Below the pieces are notes generated by a model that made no database searches, was not told the origin of the DNA, and saw only the letters and a list, made by a program, of their open reading frames with translations. The position numbers and the translations under genes were made by a program. A DNA stretch of 64,000 nt from Vermamoeba vermiformis. Taxonomy: Eukaryota; Tubulinea; Echinamoebida. Where the stretch lies: positions 186,001 through 250,000 of the forward strand of contig JBEWZL010000044.1 of assembly GCA_045837725.1 (NCBI GenBank), in the 5' to 3' direction. Positions 34,421 to 45,421 of the stretch are shown here, piece after piece (position 1 is the first letter of the stretch; every line of letters begins with the position of its first letter).

Positions 34421-35194
34421 ATGGGAGTCATCAATAATTTGAATAAGCTTGGCAGTTGGAAGATATTTAGTGTATTTTTCACGTTGTGGATGGCAAATAA
34501 CTACAGAATCTACCAGTAAGTTTGCGGATATTTAATAATTATTTAATTAGCAATTACAAGATTTATGATAAATTTTGGGGCAATTTTAACGCCGTGATTA
34601 TTCAGATTTAAAGTTGCAGTTATGGATCCCGCATTGAAAGGCCGTCCGGTAAAGCAAACCACCCTTTTGCATTGAAGAACGTACCTAAAATTTATTTTAT
34701 GCAGATTCGAATGCCTGATTCGCAAATTGGCCTGACTTTGACGTCCATCCGTCAATTTTTTCAGCACGGACCAGAAATCCAGGACGCCTTCGAGAAGTTT
34801 GCTACCGGAGGCTATGACCTATTATTCCCCATATTGTAAGTAGTTATAGAACCGAATTACAGACCTAATACTTTCTTTTAGTCTGCACCTGTTTTCGATC
34901 AGCTTGTTCTCGATCTTTTACCGCGGATCTAAAGTCGGTTTGATTCCTATTTTATGCTTTATTGCAGACATGATAGAGAATTATACACTATACATCATGC
35001 TTGGTATATATCGACTTGATGGCTTGACGGATTCGGTCGAAAACAACAATTTGGCTCGACAAGCTAACATCGCTAATGTATCGAAATATATTATGGTGTT
35101 TATTATAGTATTGCTTATCGTATATGGATCTATTCGTCAAATATACCGCTCGTTGACTTCTCGACCTACGAAATTGAAGATCAAGCGAGCGTAG
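34421..35194 (+). CDS. Small multi-pass membrane protein
   Basis: Four exons (34421-34515, 34606-34648, 34705-34835, 34882-35194) give 193 residues in frame. About four hydrophobic segments are visible: KIFSVFFTLWM near the start, LLFPIFLHLFSISLFSIFY and LIPILCFIADMIENYTLYIML in the middle, and YIMVFIIVLLIVYGSI near the end. The DMIEN motif inside a membrane segment recurs in several uncharacterised membrane families. The C-terminus is basic (RPTKLKIKRA), compatible with ER retention. I do not recognise a named family and assign no function. Confidence 0.68.
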
Positions 35195-35404
35195 CGAAAC
35201 TTTTAAGCCTTAATCCTTCATAATGGATTATAGCGAAGGATCATTAATGTTTTAAACTTAACTCCTTATAATAATGCACATTATTTCTGGATAATAAAAT
35301 AATTTACCTTTTCTAATTTGTAACGGATCCGATCGCTCGTTGAAGCGACAATAGAATTTAAGAGAATATTATACATTATATTTATCATAATTGTACAATG
35401 GTAT

Positions 35405-36835
35405 TTACATGGTTAGCTTGTCTTCACCGTGTTCTATTTGAGACAGTAGCCGATTTCGCGCGCACATAACAATATCGTTCAACGGATCTTGCTTGAGCGC
35501 CATACTGCAATATTCTACTGCTTCATAATAACATCCCATATGTATTTTGACCTTGACAAGACCCCAATACGCTTCTAAAGTTGGTAGCAGATCTACTGAT
35601 TTTTTGAACGAAATTTCCGCTAATCGTGGTTTGTTCTGTTTCAAGTATATAGAGCCTATTTTATAATAATAATCCGCTGCTTCATCGTTGTCCATATTAA
35701 GCGCTGTATAAAGCTCTTTGATAGCTTCGTCGTATTTGCTAGGAAATGCGTACTCAAGTGCTGTCGCTTTTTGTAAATGAACATTTGCAGAATTGAGTTC
35801 TGGTTTGGCTAAAATCTCGTCTATAATCTCCAAAGCTTTTTCCGTACTACTATAATTCCGATAATATTCCGCTCTTGCAAGTAAGACTTGTTCATTTTTC
35901 GGCTCGATCTCCGCAGCCCGATCCATTAATTCAAATCCTTCTTCTTCACGATTTAATATTGCCAAATAGTTTGCTTTGACCATAAGTGTTTTGCTAGAGT
36001 TCGGATATAATTTAATAATATTGTCGAATTCGTCCAGCGCTAGATCGGCCTCGCCCTTCCGCTGCCATATGCTTGCTTTTACTAATAAAACTTCTTCAGT
36101 CGGGACTGTCTGAATAAGACTATCAATAGTCTGCAAAGCATTGTCATATCTCGCGTCATTAGACTGTGCAATCGCTTTGTTCATGAGCCCATCCGCATCT
36201 TCTCTGATCAACAAAGCTCTATCGTACCAATCAATAGCATCTTCAAATTGTGAAATAGCATTATAACAATTTCCTAAATTGATCATAGCGTCGACAAAAT
36301 AGGGATTTAAGTCTATTGCTCGACGGTAAAGTTCGATCGCAGATTCCATCCGCTGAAATTGTTCTTCATGGTAGGCGCGAACATAAATAAAATAGGCGTT
36401 ATTAGGCTCCGATTTGACCATTTCTTCTGCACGTTGAATCTTTTGAATATTACGAAATGGCGTCATGTGATACATCAAAACAAGCAGCCAAATCCGCTCA
36501 TGATCTGTTGAAGCAAAATGGTGTCGTAGATAATCCACTTGTTCTATTAATTTTTCGGGCTTCTTTTGATTTTTTATCCATTTTGCGATTATTGGAGTAA
36601 TTTGCGCGCCTAGTGAGTCTTCTATTGGAATGTTATTTTTAGAAATAAAATTCTGCACCAGATCTTCAATAATGGACCATTTTTCGAGCTTTTCTGCATT
36701 TTTAAATAACCTAAATATCCAAACTATGCCAAATACGTTCAACTCTTGGTTTAAGTGTTGAAGCAAAAGTTCTTCTGCGCTTTTATAATCACCAGTGTTT
36801 GTGCAATCTAATATTTCACGCCACACGCCTTTCAC
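35405..36835 (-). CDS. TPR-repeat protein
   Basis: Single exon of 476 residues, with helix pairs typical of tetratricopeptide repeats nearly throughout. Clear units include AYFIYVRAYHEEQFQRMESAI, AMINLGNCYNAISQFEDAI, LLVKASIWQRKGEADLAL, TLMVKANYLAILNREEEGF, LLARAEYYRNYSSTEKAL, YYKIGSIYLKQNKPRLAE and AYWGLVKVKIHMGCYYEAV. At least eight repeats, several ending in the usual xxP position (for example IDLNPY, IKLYPN, IEPKNE). No enzymatic domain is visible. Known: TPR arrays are protein-binding scaffolds. Partner and pathway unknown. Confidence 0.85.
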   Translation of the reverse strand: MKGVWREILDCTNTGDYKSAEELLLQHLNQELNVFGIVWIFRLFKNAEKLEKWSIIEDLVQNFISKNNIPIEDSLGAQITPIIAKWIKNQKKPEKLIEQVDYLRHHFASTDHERIWLLVLMYHMTPFRNIQKIQRAEEMVKSEPNNAYFIYVRAYHEEQFQRMESAIELYRRAIDLNPYFVDAMINLGNCYNAISQFEDAIDWYDRALLIREDADGLMNKAIAQSNDARYDNALQTIDSLIQTVPTEEVLLVKASIWQRKGEADLALDEFDNIIKLYPNSSKTLMVKANYLAILNREEEGFELMDRAAEIEPKNEQVLLARAEYYRNYSSTEKALEIIDEILAKPELNSANVHLQKATALEYAFPSKYDEAIKELYTALNMDNDEAADYYYKIGSIYLKQNKPRLAEISFKKSVDLLPTLEAYWGLVKVKIHMGCYYEAVEYCSMALKQDPLNDIVMCARNRLLSQIEHGEDKLTM

Positions 36836-37676
36836 CGTAATGCTCTAATTATATTAAAATCAATAAGAATAATAAGAATAATAAGAAAAATAAGAAAAAT
36901 AATGATAGAATTTGTGGAGTTGCGAATCTACGAAAATGAATCGTTTAATTCAGTTAGGAATATATTACAATAACAATCAGCACTAATTGTGATTTTTAAA
37001 TAGCATTCAAGCTTTAAACGGATTTGGCACGAACTGATTTTTATTACGCACCTCTTGCAAATCCTCCATTCACCAAGATTAACTGACACGTGAGTAGTTA
37101 CTGCATATTTGATATGTCACAGCTCACTACTGGTGCTGCTCACAATTAAAAAGGCGCAAGACTGGGACCGTTTTCTGGTGACCTGCGAAAATCATGAACA
37201 CCAAAATCATTTCTCTTCTTTTTTATATGATGAAGACATAATTCAATTGATATTTCGCAAAAATTTATTCTCCGAAGGTAAGGTGTTTAATTTATTATTT
37301 GAACGTTTAAATTTGCTCGATCTGGTCAACACGAAACCGAAACACTTTCAATTTTGCAAGGTACCATAATACTTGATTAATTTTGGTGATTTTTATTCGT
37401 GCAAAGGATATTTTTTTCCTTTCGTATCGCGAATTCCGTGTTCCGCTTCCGGTTTTACTTTTAATAAAATCGGCGATTAAACCATTCATTTCAACTAACT
37501 ACAACTCTACTATAGCACTTCACGAAGAATTTGTGCTCGATAATGAAGAACAGTCAGCATCGTAAGATCAAGTACTCGATCATGTTTTTTCAACCTGGAT
37601 TTAACCTTAACCTTCAGAAAACGGACGAAGTAGTTTAAAATCCGCGTCATTATTTACGGACATAACGAGGACAATT
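36836..37676. other. 840-bp region without a confident gene
   Basis: Between the divergent TPR and DUF2306 genes. It holds an AATAAG/AAAAAT simple repeat just upstream of the TPR start (about 36862-36905). It also has short plus-strand frames at 37109-37369 and 37383-37565 that end in plausible donor or acceptor sites (for example GAAG/GTAAGG at 37279). I could not join them into a consistent protein. A small, fast-evolving gene cannot be excluded. Confidence 0.5.
36862..36905. repeat. AATAAG-type simple repeat
   Basis: Short imperfect run of AATAAG and AAAAAT units directly upstream of the TPR gene start. It is probably a slippage-prone tract in the promoter. Confidence 0.7.
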
Positions 37677-38391
37677 ATGACGCTGCGATGGATCGCTCTT
37701 TTGGTCTCGATCTTTTTCGTCGTTGTTTATGTTGGCTTAGTTCTCTCGTTACCACCGATCAACTTGCTACTAAAGGTCTATCCTAACTTTTTGACTCGAG
37801 TTGGATTCTATTTTCACGCCTATCCTGGCTCCATATGGCTGATCTTGGGTGCCCTGCAATTTTTTTCCTCCATCCGCGCTAACAATCCGAAAGCGCACCG
37901 GATAATGGGAAGAATAGCGATTATATGCTTGTTTATATCTACTATTGGAGGTTTGATAATTTGTTACACGGGAGAAACTGAAGGTGGCTTAAGTTTGGTT
38001 ATTTCGGGCTATTTCTTTTTTCCTCAATGGATCTTATGCGTAAGTTACTAATTATTTGATCAATTATACTAATTGAATTATATAGGCATATAAAGGCTGG
38101 TACTATATTAAAAAAGACCGTAACATCACATTACACCGAGAATGGATGACTCGCGCGTACTGCTGGTCCTACTCTATTGTACTAATGCGTCCTGGTGTCG
38201 GTGTAATGCGTACATTTCACGTGCTAGTGTTCGGACAGCATATTACTAATGGCCAAGCTCTCGCTATCGTCGCGCCTACCTTCTTTTTAGCTGCAGCGTT
38301 TTTGACCGAATTCTACATCCGTTCTACGAGGACTAAAACAGCGGTGTCTTCGAACAAAGATAATGTAAAAAGTGTATATAAATTGGAATAG
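37677..38391 (+). CDS. DUF2306-like membrane protein
   Basis: Two exons (37677-38039, 38086-38391) give 222 residues; the 46-base intron is short. About seven hydrophobic segments are seen. Family-like features are HAYPGSIWLILGALQFF, KAHRIMGRIAI (His-Arg pair before a membrane helix), QWILCAYKGWYYI, and HREWMTRAYCWSY followed by RTFHVL. Known: DUF2306 proteins are membrane proteins with conserved His that may bind heme or metal; function is unproven. It is convergent with the TDP2-like gene, about 100 bases away. Confidence 0.72.
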
Positions 38392-38494
38392 TAGCATTCT
38401 TCATCTACGTTGCATGCTAGATCCTTCAAAACCGATCCAGATTCGGATCGTTCTTCAGATCTGATCCTTTGTCTTTGATATGATAACAAATCAC

Positions 38495-40179
38495 CTATTT
38501 ATCTTGCGTTTCGAATGCAAATTGTGCTGTAAGCCCAAAGTGATCGCTCGGGAATATAGATTGGTCACCAATCTTTGAGGCTTCTTTGTTGCCGATGATT
38601 TCAATTGAAACTGGCTTCCAATGCGACGATTTCATCAAAATTCTATCGTATCTACAGCAATAAGTACATTAGTTATAGTTAGCTTAGCATTTGTAGTATT
38701 TGCTTCAAAATTGAATTAATGGATCTTCGCGGATTTGACGAATTTACACGCTGCAAGAAAAATCTTTGGTTTTCGCGCAAATATCACTGCAAAGGGAGAA
38801 TAATCGTTAAACATTCTTACCTAACAGTTCTTTGTCTTTTACTATTCGCTACCATCATATTAGTCTTCGTGTCAAAAGTTGCGCCGAGCTGATCCGGATG
38901 CAGGTGTTGCCAAGTATCAATAAACTGTGACAAATAGTACTTAAGATTATTGTTCTCTAAAATAGGTTCGTTCGGATCGTTTTGATTCGTCGTTGCATCG
39001 AAATTGAAATCGCCCATAAAAAACACGTGACTGAACTTGCTCAGCAGTTCAGCTGTGAGAATCAATTGCGTGCGTCTGAAATGTGAAAAATCGAGGCTTT
39101 CTAAATGCGCTGTAGCTACGGCAACCTGCGAACACATGAAAATTAGTTATACCAGATCTTTCTTTTTCGTCAGCCCATAAAGTGTAAATTAGTTAAAAAT
39201 GATTTTTGTTATATTGTGGAGTAAATTTAAGATATTCCAATCGCCCAATGAAGAATGAATTAAAATGAAATTTCGTGAGACGCTTGAAAGTGCTGTACCT
39301 CTTCGCCGTTGATATCGAAAACTCCAAACAACAGACTTCTGTACATAGTTGAAGGAAAAGGATGAACTTCTAAGCGTTTGCAAGGATATTTTGACAACAA
39401 TACGACACCATAGGCTACATTAACAAAGATTAGTACAAGTTAGTAGAACGGCGGATCTGTCCCAAGACATACACGAGAAAGTCATTCCTTTGTAATCCGA
39501 GGTCAGATATTTTTCTTTAACCCATGGCTGTTCGTGAATAATCTTCAGGAAATCTTTTGTAGCTGCAAAAATGCTCAACGTTAGGTGAATAAAGATGGAT
39601 GCGTGCAGATCGTGAATTCCTTACCTTCTTGAAAACAAATAAAATCTGGGTCTATATCTCGGACAATATCAGCTAATGCTTGCCACCGTACCGGCGAATG
39701 AAAATCAGCGAACCAAATGTTGTACGTGACGAACTTGAGAGACGTTAAATTGACCGAAGGAAAAGTTGCCTAAAAGTAGGAAGTTAGACAAATTAATTTC
39801 CATTTAAATTCATGTTAGTAATAGGTTTGTATCTATTAGGGCCTAATATTTGGGTCTAGCGAGGTAAACGTACTTTTGGCATTTTTGCCCAAGTGTGGTC
39901 TTTCCAAGCGTAAGAAGGCAGTTCCAATAATGCATTGAAATTTAATTCATATTGTAGTTGAGAAAGTAGCTTCTTATGTGCCTAAAATGCTCGTTAGAAG
40001 AACGAAATAATTTTTGGAATTTTTTAAATTTATTGTAAAATCGATTGCTCAGTCGAGAGTGAATGTAACATTACTTCATATGCAGAATAATTATGAGAAT
40101 ATTTTTATCGTTAACAAGTAAGTAAAGGAGTTACCGCTAATTGTCTGCTTATAATTTGTTCTTCTGTTTCGCGTTCCAT
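38495..40179 (-). CDS. TDP2: TDP2-like tyrosyl-DNA phosphodiesterase
   Basis: Seven exons (40135-40179, 39874-39981, 39625-39769, 39473-39562, 39299-39414, 38821-39125, 38495-38651) join in frame to 321 residues. The exonuclease-endonuclease-phosphatase motifs are complete: TYNIW, CFQE (metal-binding Glu), ATAHLES, GDFNFD and the terminal SDHFGL. These are the four signature blocks of TDP2. Upstream, about 50 residues lack the UBA domain of animal TDP2. Known: TDP2 removes topoisomerase II tyrosine adducts from 5' DNA ends. The donor after residue 131 was set to GTATGT because only this keeps frame. The lack of a UBA region suggests a plant- or protist-like form. Confidence 0.85.
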
Positions 40180-42063
40180 TATTCCTCGTCGCTATTTTAT
40201 AATAAATAATAAAATAGTTCTAGTTAGGTGCAATGGTGTTACTTTCAAAAATAAATAAAATCGTGTGCTGCGTGATGTTAAAAGAGCCTCGTTTTTGTGT
40301 CTGTCGGTCTTTCAGATTTATTCGTGGACTTTCCACGTGCCATTTTAAATAGCGAGCAAGCGCTTCTTCTAAAATTCTAAAAGAAGGTGCAGCAATACAG
40401 TAGTGCTTGCAAAAAAGATCCCATTTTATTTAACAAAATTTCAGTGGTTTTCTTGCCAATAAGGAGCGTATAATGTAACAAATATAACTGCAAAATAAAA
40501 TCTTGCCAAAACTTTCACAGCGTCTGTCTGCCACGTGATAAAATACTTCAATGAGAATGATTTTTCGTTGTCGTGTAACATGCACGCCATAGCGTTGATC
40601 CAAATGACGTATAATAAGAACACCAAGTAATGCACAGTGTTCCAAAACAATCGGGGCCACAATGCGCCGTCAATCATGCTTCGAACTGTCATTGGCCAAT
40701 CATTCATCAGAAAGACAAGTGCCGTGCATAGAACGAATATTTGCAGCTTGTTTTTGCTTTTGAAGTGGAAAATCTTGTCGGTAAAGGTAAAGTCGTAGAG
40801 TACTACCGCATAAATAACTGTTCCGATGAAAGTTCCGAGAAATCCGAAGTGCGTTGAGCTGACAGGATGCATAAATATTGCGCCAATAATGGACAAAATT
40901 GATGTCTGTATTGTCAGTGTCCTATATAAATTGAAGTTCTTCTGATAGCGAAAATGCTCAGCTATGCGCAGGTTCTCGTACGTGATAAACACGTTCAACA
41001 CGAGAAATGCCACAGCACCAAACCACTGTTTGAGGATGTTCATGAACGATTCGGAGTAAAGTACGTCGTGCACGATCAGCGGAATAAGTATAAATAGCAT
41101 CACTTTCACAAACGAGTCGTCCAGCGGAATAAAGCCTATAAAAGGAAAAATTTTGTTAAAATAAATGAATTTTGATTTGGATGACGGCCTTATTCCGAGC
41201 GTGTATTGGGCAGTTGCCAAAAAAGGAAATATGTTCATGAACTTACCAAACTTTCGTTTCTGCGACAAATTTCTGACCATGTGCAGATTGCCCGAGTAAT
41301 ATGTATCCTGCTTACAATAGGTATCTAAATCAAGCATCACTTCGTATTGAACTCTTTGATCCGCAGTGTTGTGTCCGTCTTCGTGAAAACTGAGAATCGA
41401 CTTCAGATCTTGATTATTGCCTGGAGTGATATATTTAACTCCAATTTTGAACTGTGGATAAGAGTTTTCTAACGTTGCTTTTGTTTTAATTATGTACCTA
41501 AACAGGAAATAACGAATTAAAATTTTGTTGTTGATCAAAAAAACGTCTATTATTATTCGTTTATCATTGAATATTAACTTTTGAAATTAATAAATATGAA
41601 ATTAATGATAAGGGTGATATAAAGACTTACTCATTTTGTTCGTACAATACTAGTAGATTGTTAAGTACATAGTGTCCGTTGTTCTCCAACTCCAATTCTA
41701 GTAATTTTTTGCCTCGTTTTTCGGCCAATGCAATGTCTCTTAAGCGATTATCAATTGGATAATTCGCCTATGCATATCATTAATACCAACCGAAAAAATC
41801 GAATTGTTAAAGATGCACTTACAGGGTAATCCAATAGTTGCTTTTCGCCACCGCTATGTATAAGGACATTCCTTCCGTAAGTAGCACGAGTTCTAAGATA
41901 GATCTAACGTAAGAAATGTTGCATCGAGAATTTAATTTCGTTACACTTACGTATTTACGTAGCGCTCTAATACCAAAATTTTAACTCTATTTTTGGATGC
42001 ATTAAATCGCCAGTATTTACTGACGTTGTGACTTTGCAGCAGAGTTAAGGGATCCATGAATGA

Positions 42064-42069
42064 AAATAT
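42064..42069. repeat. Target-site duplication, left copy (AAATAT)
   Basis: AAATAT on the plus strand abuts the left end of the 3.9-kb element. The same six bases lie at 46013-46018 at the right end. Together with the rest of exon 2 they restore the 134-base exon length exactly when counted once. Confidence 0.78.
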
Positions 42070-42169
42070 TCCTTAACCAACTGGAAGTCTACACGGTAGA
42101 CGTACCAGAATTTGGACATGGCTGCTCCCATTTCTCATAAATAAGCTCAATAGTAGCCCAGGCTATCGT

Positions 42170-42455
42170 CTGTTGAGTAAATCTGAAGCAAACTGACTAT
42201 CCCCAAACTCTCAGTGCCTACACACGAGGTTTTTTGCGTCAAAGCTGCCTCAGGCACTTTCGTGCTCATGCTACACCACAACGTGTTACATGCTACTAAC
42301 AGTTAGCCTAGCAGGTGATTATGTGAATAAATCTGAAGCAAGCTGACTATCCCCAAACTCTCAGTGCCTACACACGAGGTTTTTTGCGTCAAAGCCGCCT
42401 CAGGCACTTTCGTGCTCATGCTACACCACAACGTGTTACATGCTATTCACACAAT
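42170..42455. repeat. Two 118-bp direct repeats with complementary arms
   Basis: Core units at 42178-42295 and 42328-42445 differ at only about two positions. Each is flanked by short inverted arms that differ between units but still pair: CTGTTGAG with CTAACAG around the first, TGTGAA with TTCACA around the second. Within the core, on the minus strand, GCACGAAAGTGC forms a 4-bp stem with a GAAA loop. This could be a structured RNA or a structured transposon end. Confidence 0.5.
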
Positions 42456-42599
42456 AGTTAACTGATAACTCCTTGTACAAAACTTAAAGATTTACACCTT
42501 TGAATTTCTTCCAGCACTTCTTGTGTAAGGCAACTTTGCACTGAATGCACTTGTAGCTAAGGCAATTAATTAGTTTGACAAAAGTACACCTACACATAC

Positions 42600-45421
42600 T
42601 TACAGTGTAGAAGAAGATATCTTTTGAGTTTGACAAAAGAAACAACGCTTGGAGTTGCCAAATTCGTACGCACAGGTGTGGGTGTATGGATTATGCTTTC
42701 CACTGGCGCGCACAAGATCTAACGCTTCTATTGTGTAGTTTCGTTTCCTTTTTGATTGGAATTCCTCTACCAGGGAGCGCGCTAAATTGGCAAGAAATTT
42801 CTTGGCAGGAATATCACTGTTGGTGAGTCTTTTGAAGAGTGTTTCTGCCTGAACTTGAGCAGAGCGCTCCCAATCTGCAAATACTAAGCGCTCTGTTACT
42901 TTTCGAATCCGGTAGGGCCACTTAAACTTCTTGGCTTTGGAGTTATGCTTATCCACAGAACTGAAGTATGTCCGATATTGTTGCACCAAGTGGGGAGCAG
43001 AGTATGCAAGCTTTTTCTTTTTGTTTCCATCAATTACTTTTTCAGAAATTGAGGCTGCTGTTCCTCGATTACTAGCCCAGTGACAGGTCTTGCCTTGAGG
43101 GTCATAGAATGACATGATGATATCTGAGTCGTTTGTTAAGCTGCGCCATTGTCCTGGCTGTAAACAATGAGCAAGGTTGTTTTGAAACAGGTTAGGGTGT
43201 GATGTTCCAATAATGCCAACAGTGTATCCAATATTGTGCTTTTGCAGGTGCTGCCATAGTGAGGAAAACTCTCTGTCACAAAATACATGATAGTGTGATA
43301 AGTTTCGAGTTGTCAGATTGTTCCATTCTTCATAATTTGTGGGTTCTCTAATAAAGTCATAAACGTGCCTTTGTTTGTCAGGGAGTCTTGACAATAAAAA
43401 ACTGACGGCTTTTTCCAAATCGAAATTTGTCTTTGATGCTCGTGGAAACATTGTTTTAAATGGTAGAGGTCTTTGCGAAAGTTGACCTGTTTTGAAGGCG
43501 TGATATAACTCTCGCCATTTCTTGAACTTGTCTGTTATGGTAGCAAACAGTCCATATCGAGGAATGAAGCCAGACATCCATCCACTTTCATCAATAATGA
43601 CATATTCTAACATTGCCCAAGGGAATGGCTTGCGTAATCTGTAAATCTTGTAAATTGACCTTCCTTTCCAAGCATTTGCTTTATCATCTAAAGCAAGGTG
43701 GCTGAATGGCACCCATATTTCTGAGTAGGTTTGATTCAGAGCTGCCCAAACAAAGTACACATCATACCTAAGACCAAAGGTAAGAACCATTACAGTGAGT
43801 GAACAACGAACTTACTTTTTGTTCCGGTGTATAAACTTGAATTCATCTTTTAGCATTGTTTTAGCAATCCACCTGTTGCCCCACATGGCGCGTGAATGCA
43901 AAAAGGAGGCCCAAGAGTCATCAACAGAATGACCTGGCAATAATTGTTGTGCAATTCTAACACCAAGATAAGCGCGCAAATCGACTGCTTTGATGTGCAG
44001 ATTTGCATCTGTTGTTTTTTCAATATGTTCAATTATGTCATTCATCATAAGTAAGTAACAGTCAAGCTCTGTGACACGTAGTGTTGAAGACAGTTTTGGC
44101 TTTCCCAGTTGATGACGTATTGCATTAATTTTTGTTAAGATGAGCTGGTGCTTTGGTCCTGGGTTTGTCAATGGTTGAGAAGTTTTGGGCTTGAATTTAC
44201 TCCCATCGTTTTTCCACCCAGACAGTTTTGCTTGAAGTTTAGCTGCCAGTAATGGTTATCAAAATGATTAATGAATGAGAAATCAATACCTTCTTTCACT
44301 GCTGCAGGACTTGCGACTTCTGATGTCTCTTCATTATCTTCTTCAATTGATTCACTCATATCATCACTTTCGTTTGCTTCATATTCACTATCTGATATCT
44401 CTATTGGATCACTTTGACATGATGTTGAGTCCCATTCCATAAAATCATTAAATTGCTGTGATTCATTTCCAATAATTCGTGTGGGTCTGGACTTGGTTGG
44501 GGATGAAATACGCTGTGTGCAGTACACTAAGATATAAGCACTTGCAATTCCCTCAAATAACCTCTGCATGAAGTCTTTGGGAGCCTACATTGAGGTTAGA
44601 ACCTGCAAAATGGCATACTTTGACTACCTTTGAGACGACTGCATCATTGAGTTCAAGCCATTGGTTGTTCGCAAGGCTGTAGGTTACGTAGTGACCCTGT
44701 TTAGCAGTTCCTTGGTGCACTATTATTGATTTGAGTTGGTAGGTCTCTGCATGACCACTACAACTGAGCTTTGCTGGAATAACTAGAGTTGACTTGAAGT
44801 GAAACTTCGCTTCATTCTTGTTGCCCAGATTATCAAAACGCTTAAGGTGGAGGACTAATGCAGTGGGGAATGTCAAAAATTTGTGTGAACCCCAGTCCTT
44901 ATCATTGAATAAGTTAAAATCCAAGTCTTATGCAAATGTTACGTACACTGCTGAAAAGTTGAACTAAACTGTCCACAACATTGCCGGGGGCAACTGGAAT
45001 TGAAATATCTAAATTATAAAGTCAATTGAAATTAAGTCGAGTTGCAGCAGTCATTTGTACCTATAAAAGGCTCCATTAATTCTGAACCATTACGTTGTAA
45101 GGCACCACCAAAAACTTGCTTTATAATTCGCTTGAACTCAGAGTCTTCAGTTAACTTGTCCAATAAATTGAGCAGAAACTCTTGTAAATCACGGTGTTCT
45201 TTTTGGTAGCTTGCTTTTGATATTTTCAATAGCCTTGTTAATGGTTCGATATGAATTGTTTTATTACTCTTCATAAGTGTGATAATCTGTCGAAATTCAA
45301 TCGCAAGTTTGTGTGTAGGTTTTGATGATATAACAAGCTCACGGAAAGCTTCAATACTAAATAATAGCTGTAAAGAACTGCTAATGTAGCATGTGGCACC
45401 AAGGTTTACTACTTTGGCCAT
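42600..45421 (-). CDS. USP deubiquitinase fused to piggyBac-like transposase
   Basis: Blocks 45061-45421, 44947-45008, 44628-44897, 44218-44563, 43816-44158 and 42600-43767 join with GT/AG ends in one frame of 849 residues. First third is a peptidase C19 (USP): Cys box NLGATCYISSSLQLLF, HLKRFDN, His box HQGTAKQGHYVTYSL, then WLELNDAVV and the terminal ASAYILVY strand. Catalytic Cys and His are present; the zinc ribbon that usually precedes HLKRF is absent. Then comes an acidic linker (SIEEDNEETSE). The rest is a DDE_Tnp_1_7-like transposase: DLRAYLGVRIAQ, Asp region HLALDDKANAWKGRSIYKIY, VIIDESGW and VFCDREFSSL, ending in a Cys pair CFFCQTQK. The intron at 44159-44217 has a weak GTGGAA donor, so two separate proteins remain possible. 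Confidence 0.66.

Noticed and set aside
37109-37565. Small spliced gene from two short plus-strand frames
   Set aside because: The possible splice sites do not give a consistent phase and the peptides show no family likeness.
42170-42455. The two 118-bp repeats as LTRs or a solo LTR pair
   Set aside because: They are only 150 bases apart, enclose nothing, do not start TG and end CA, and no reverse transcriptase or primer-binding site is nearby.
42170-42455. Hammerhead ribozyme in the 118-bp repeat
   Set aside because: A CGAAA sits after a GC stem, but the CTGATGA core box is absent on either strand.
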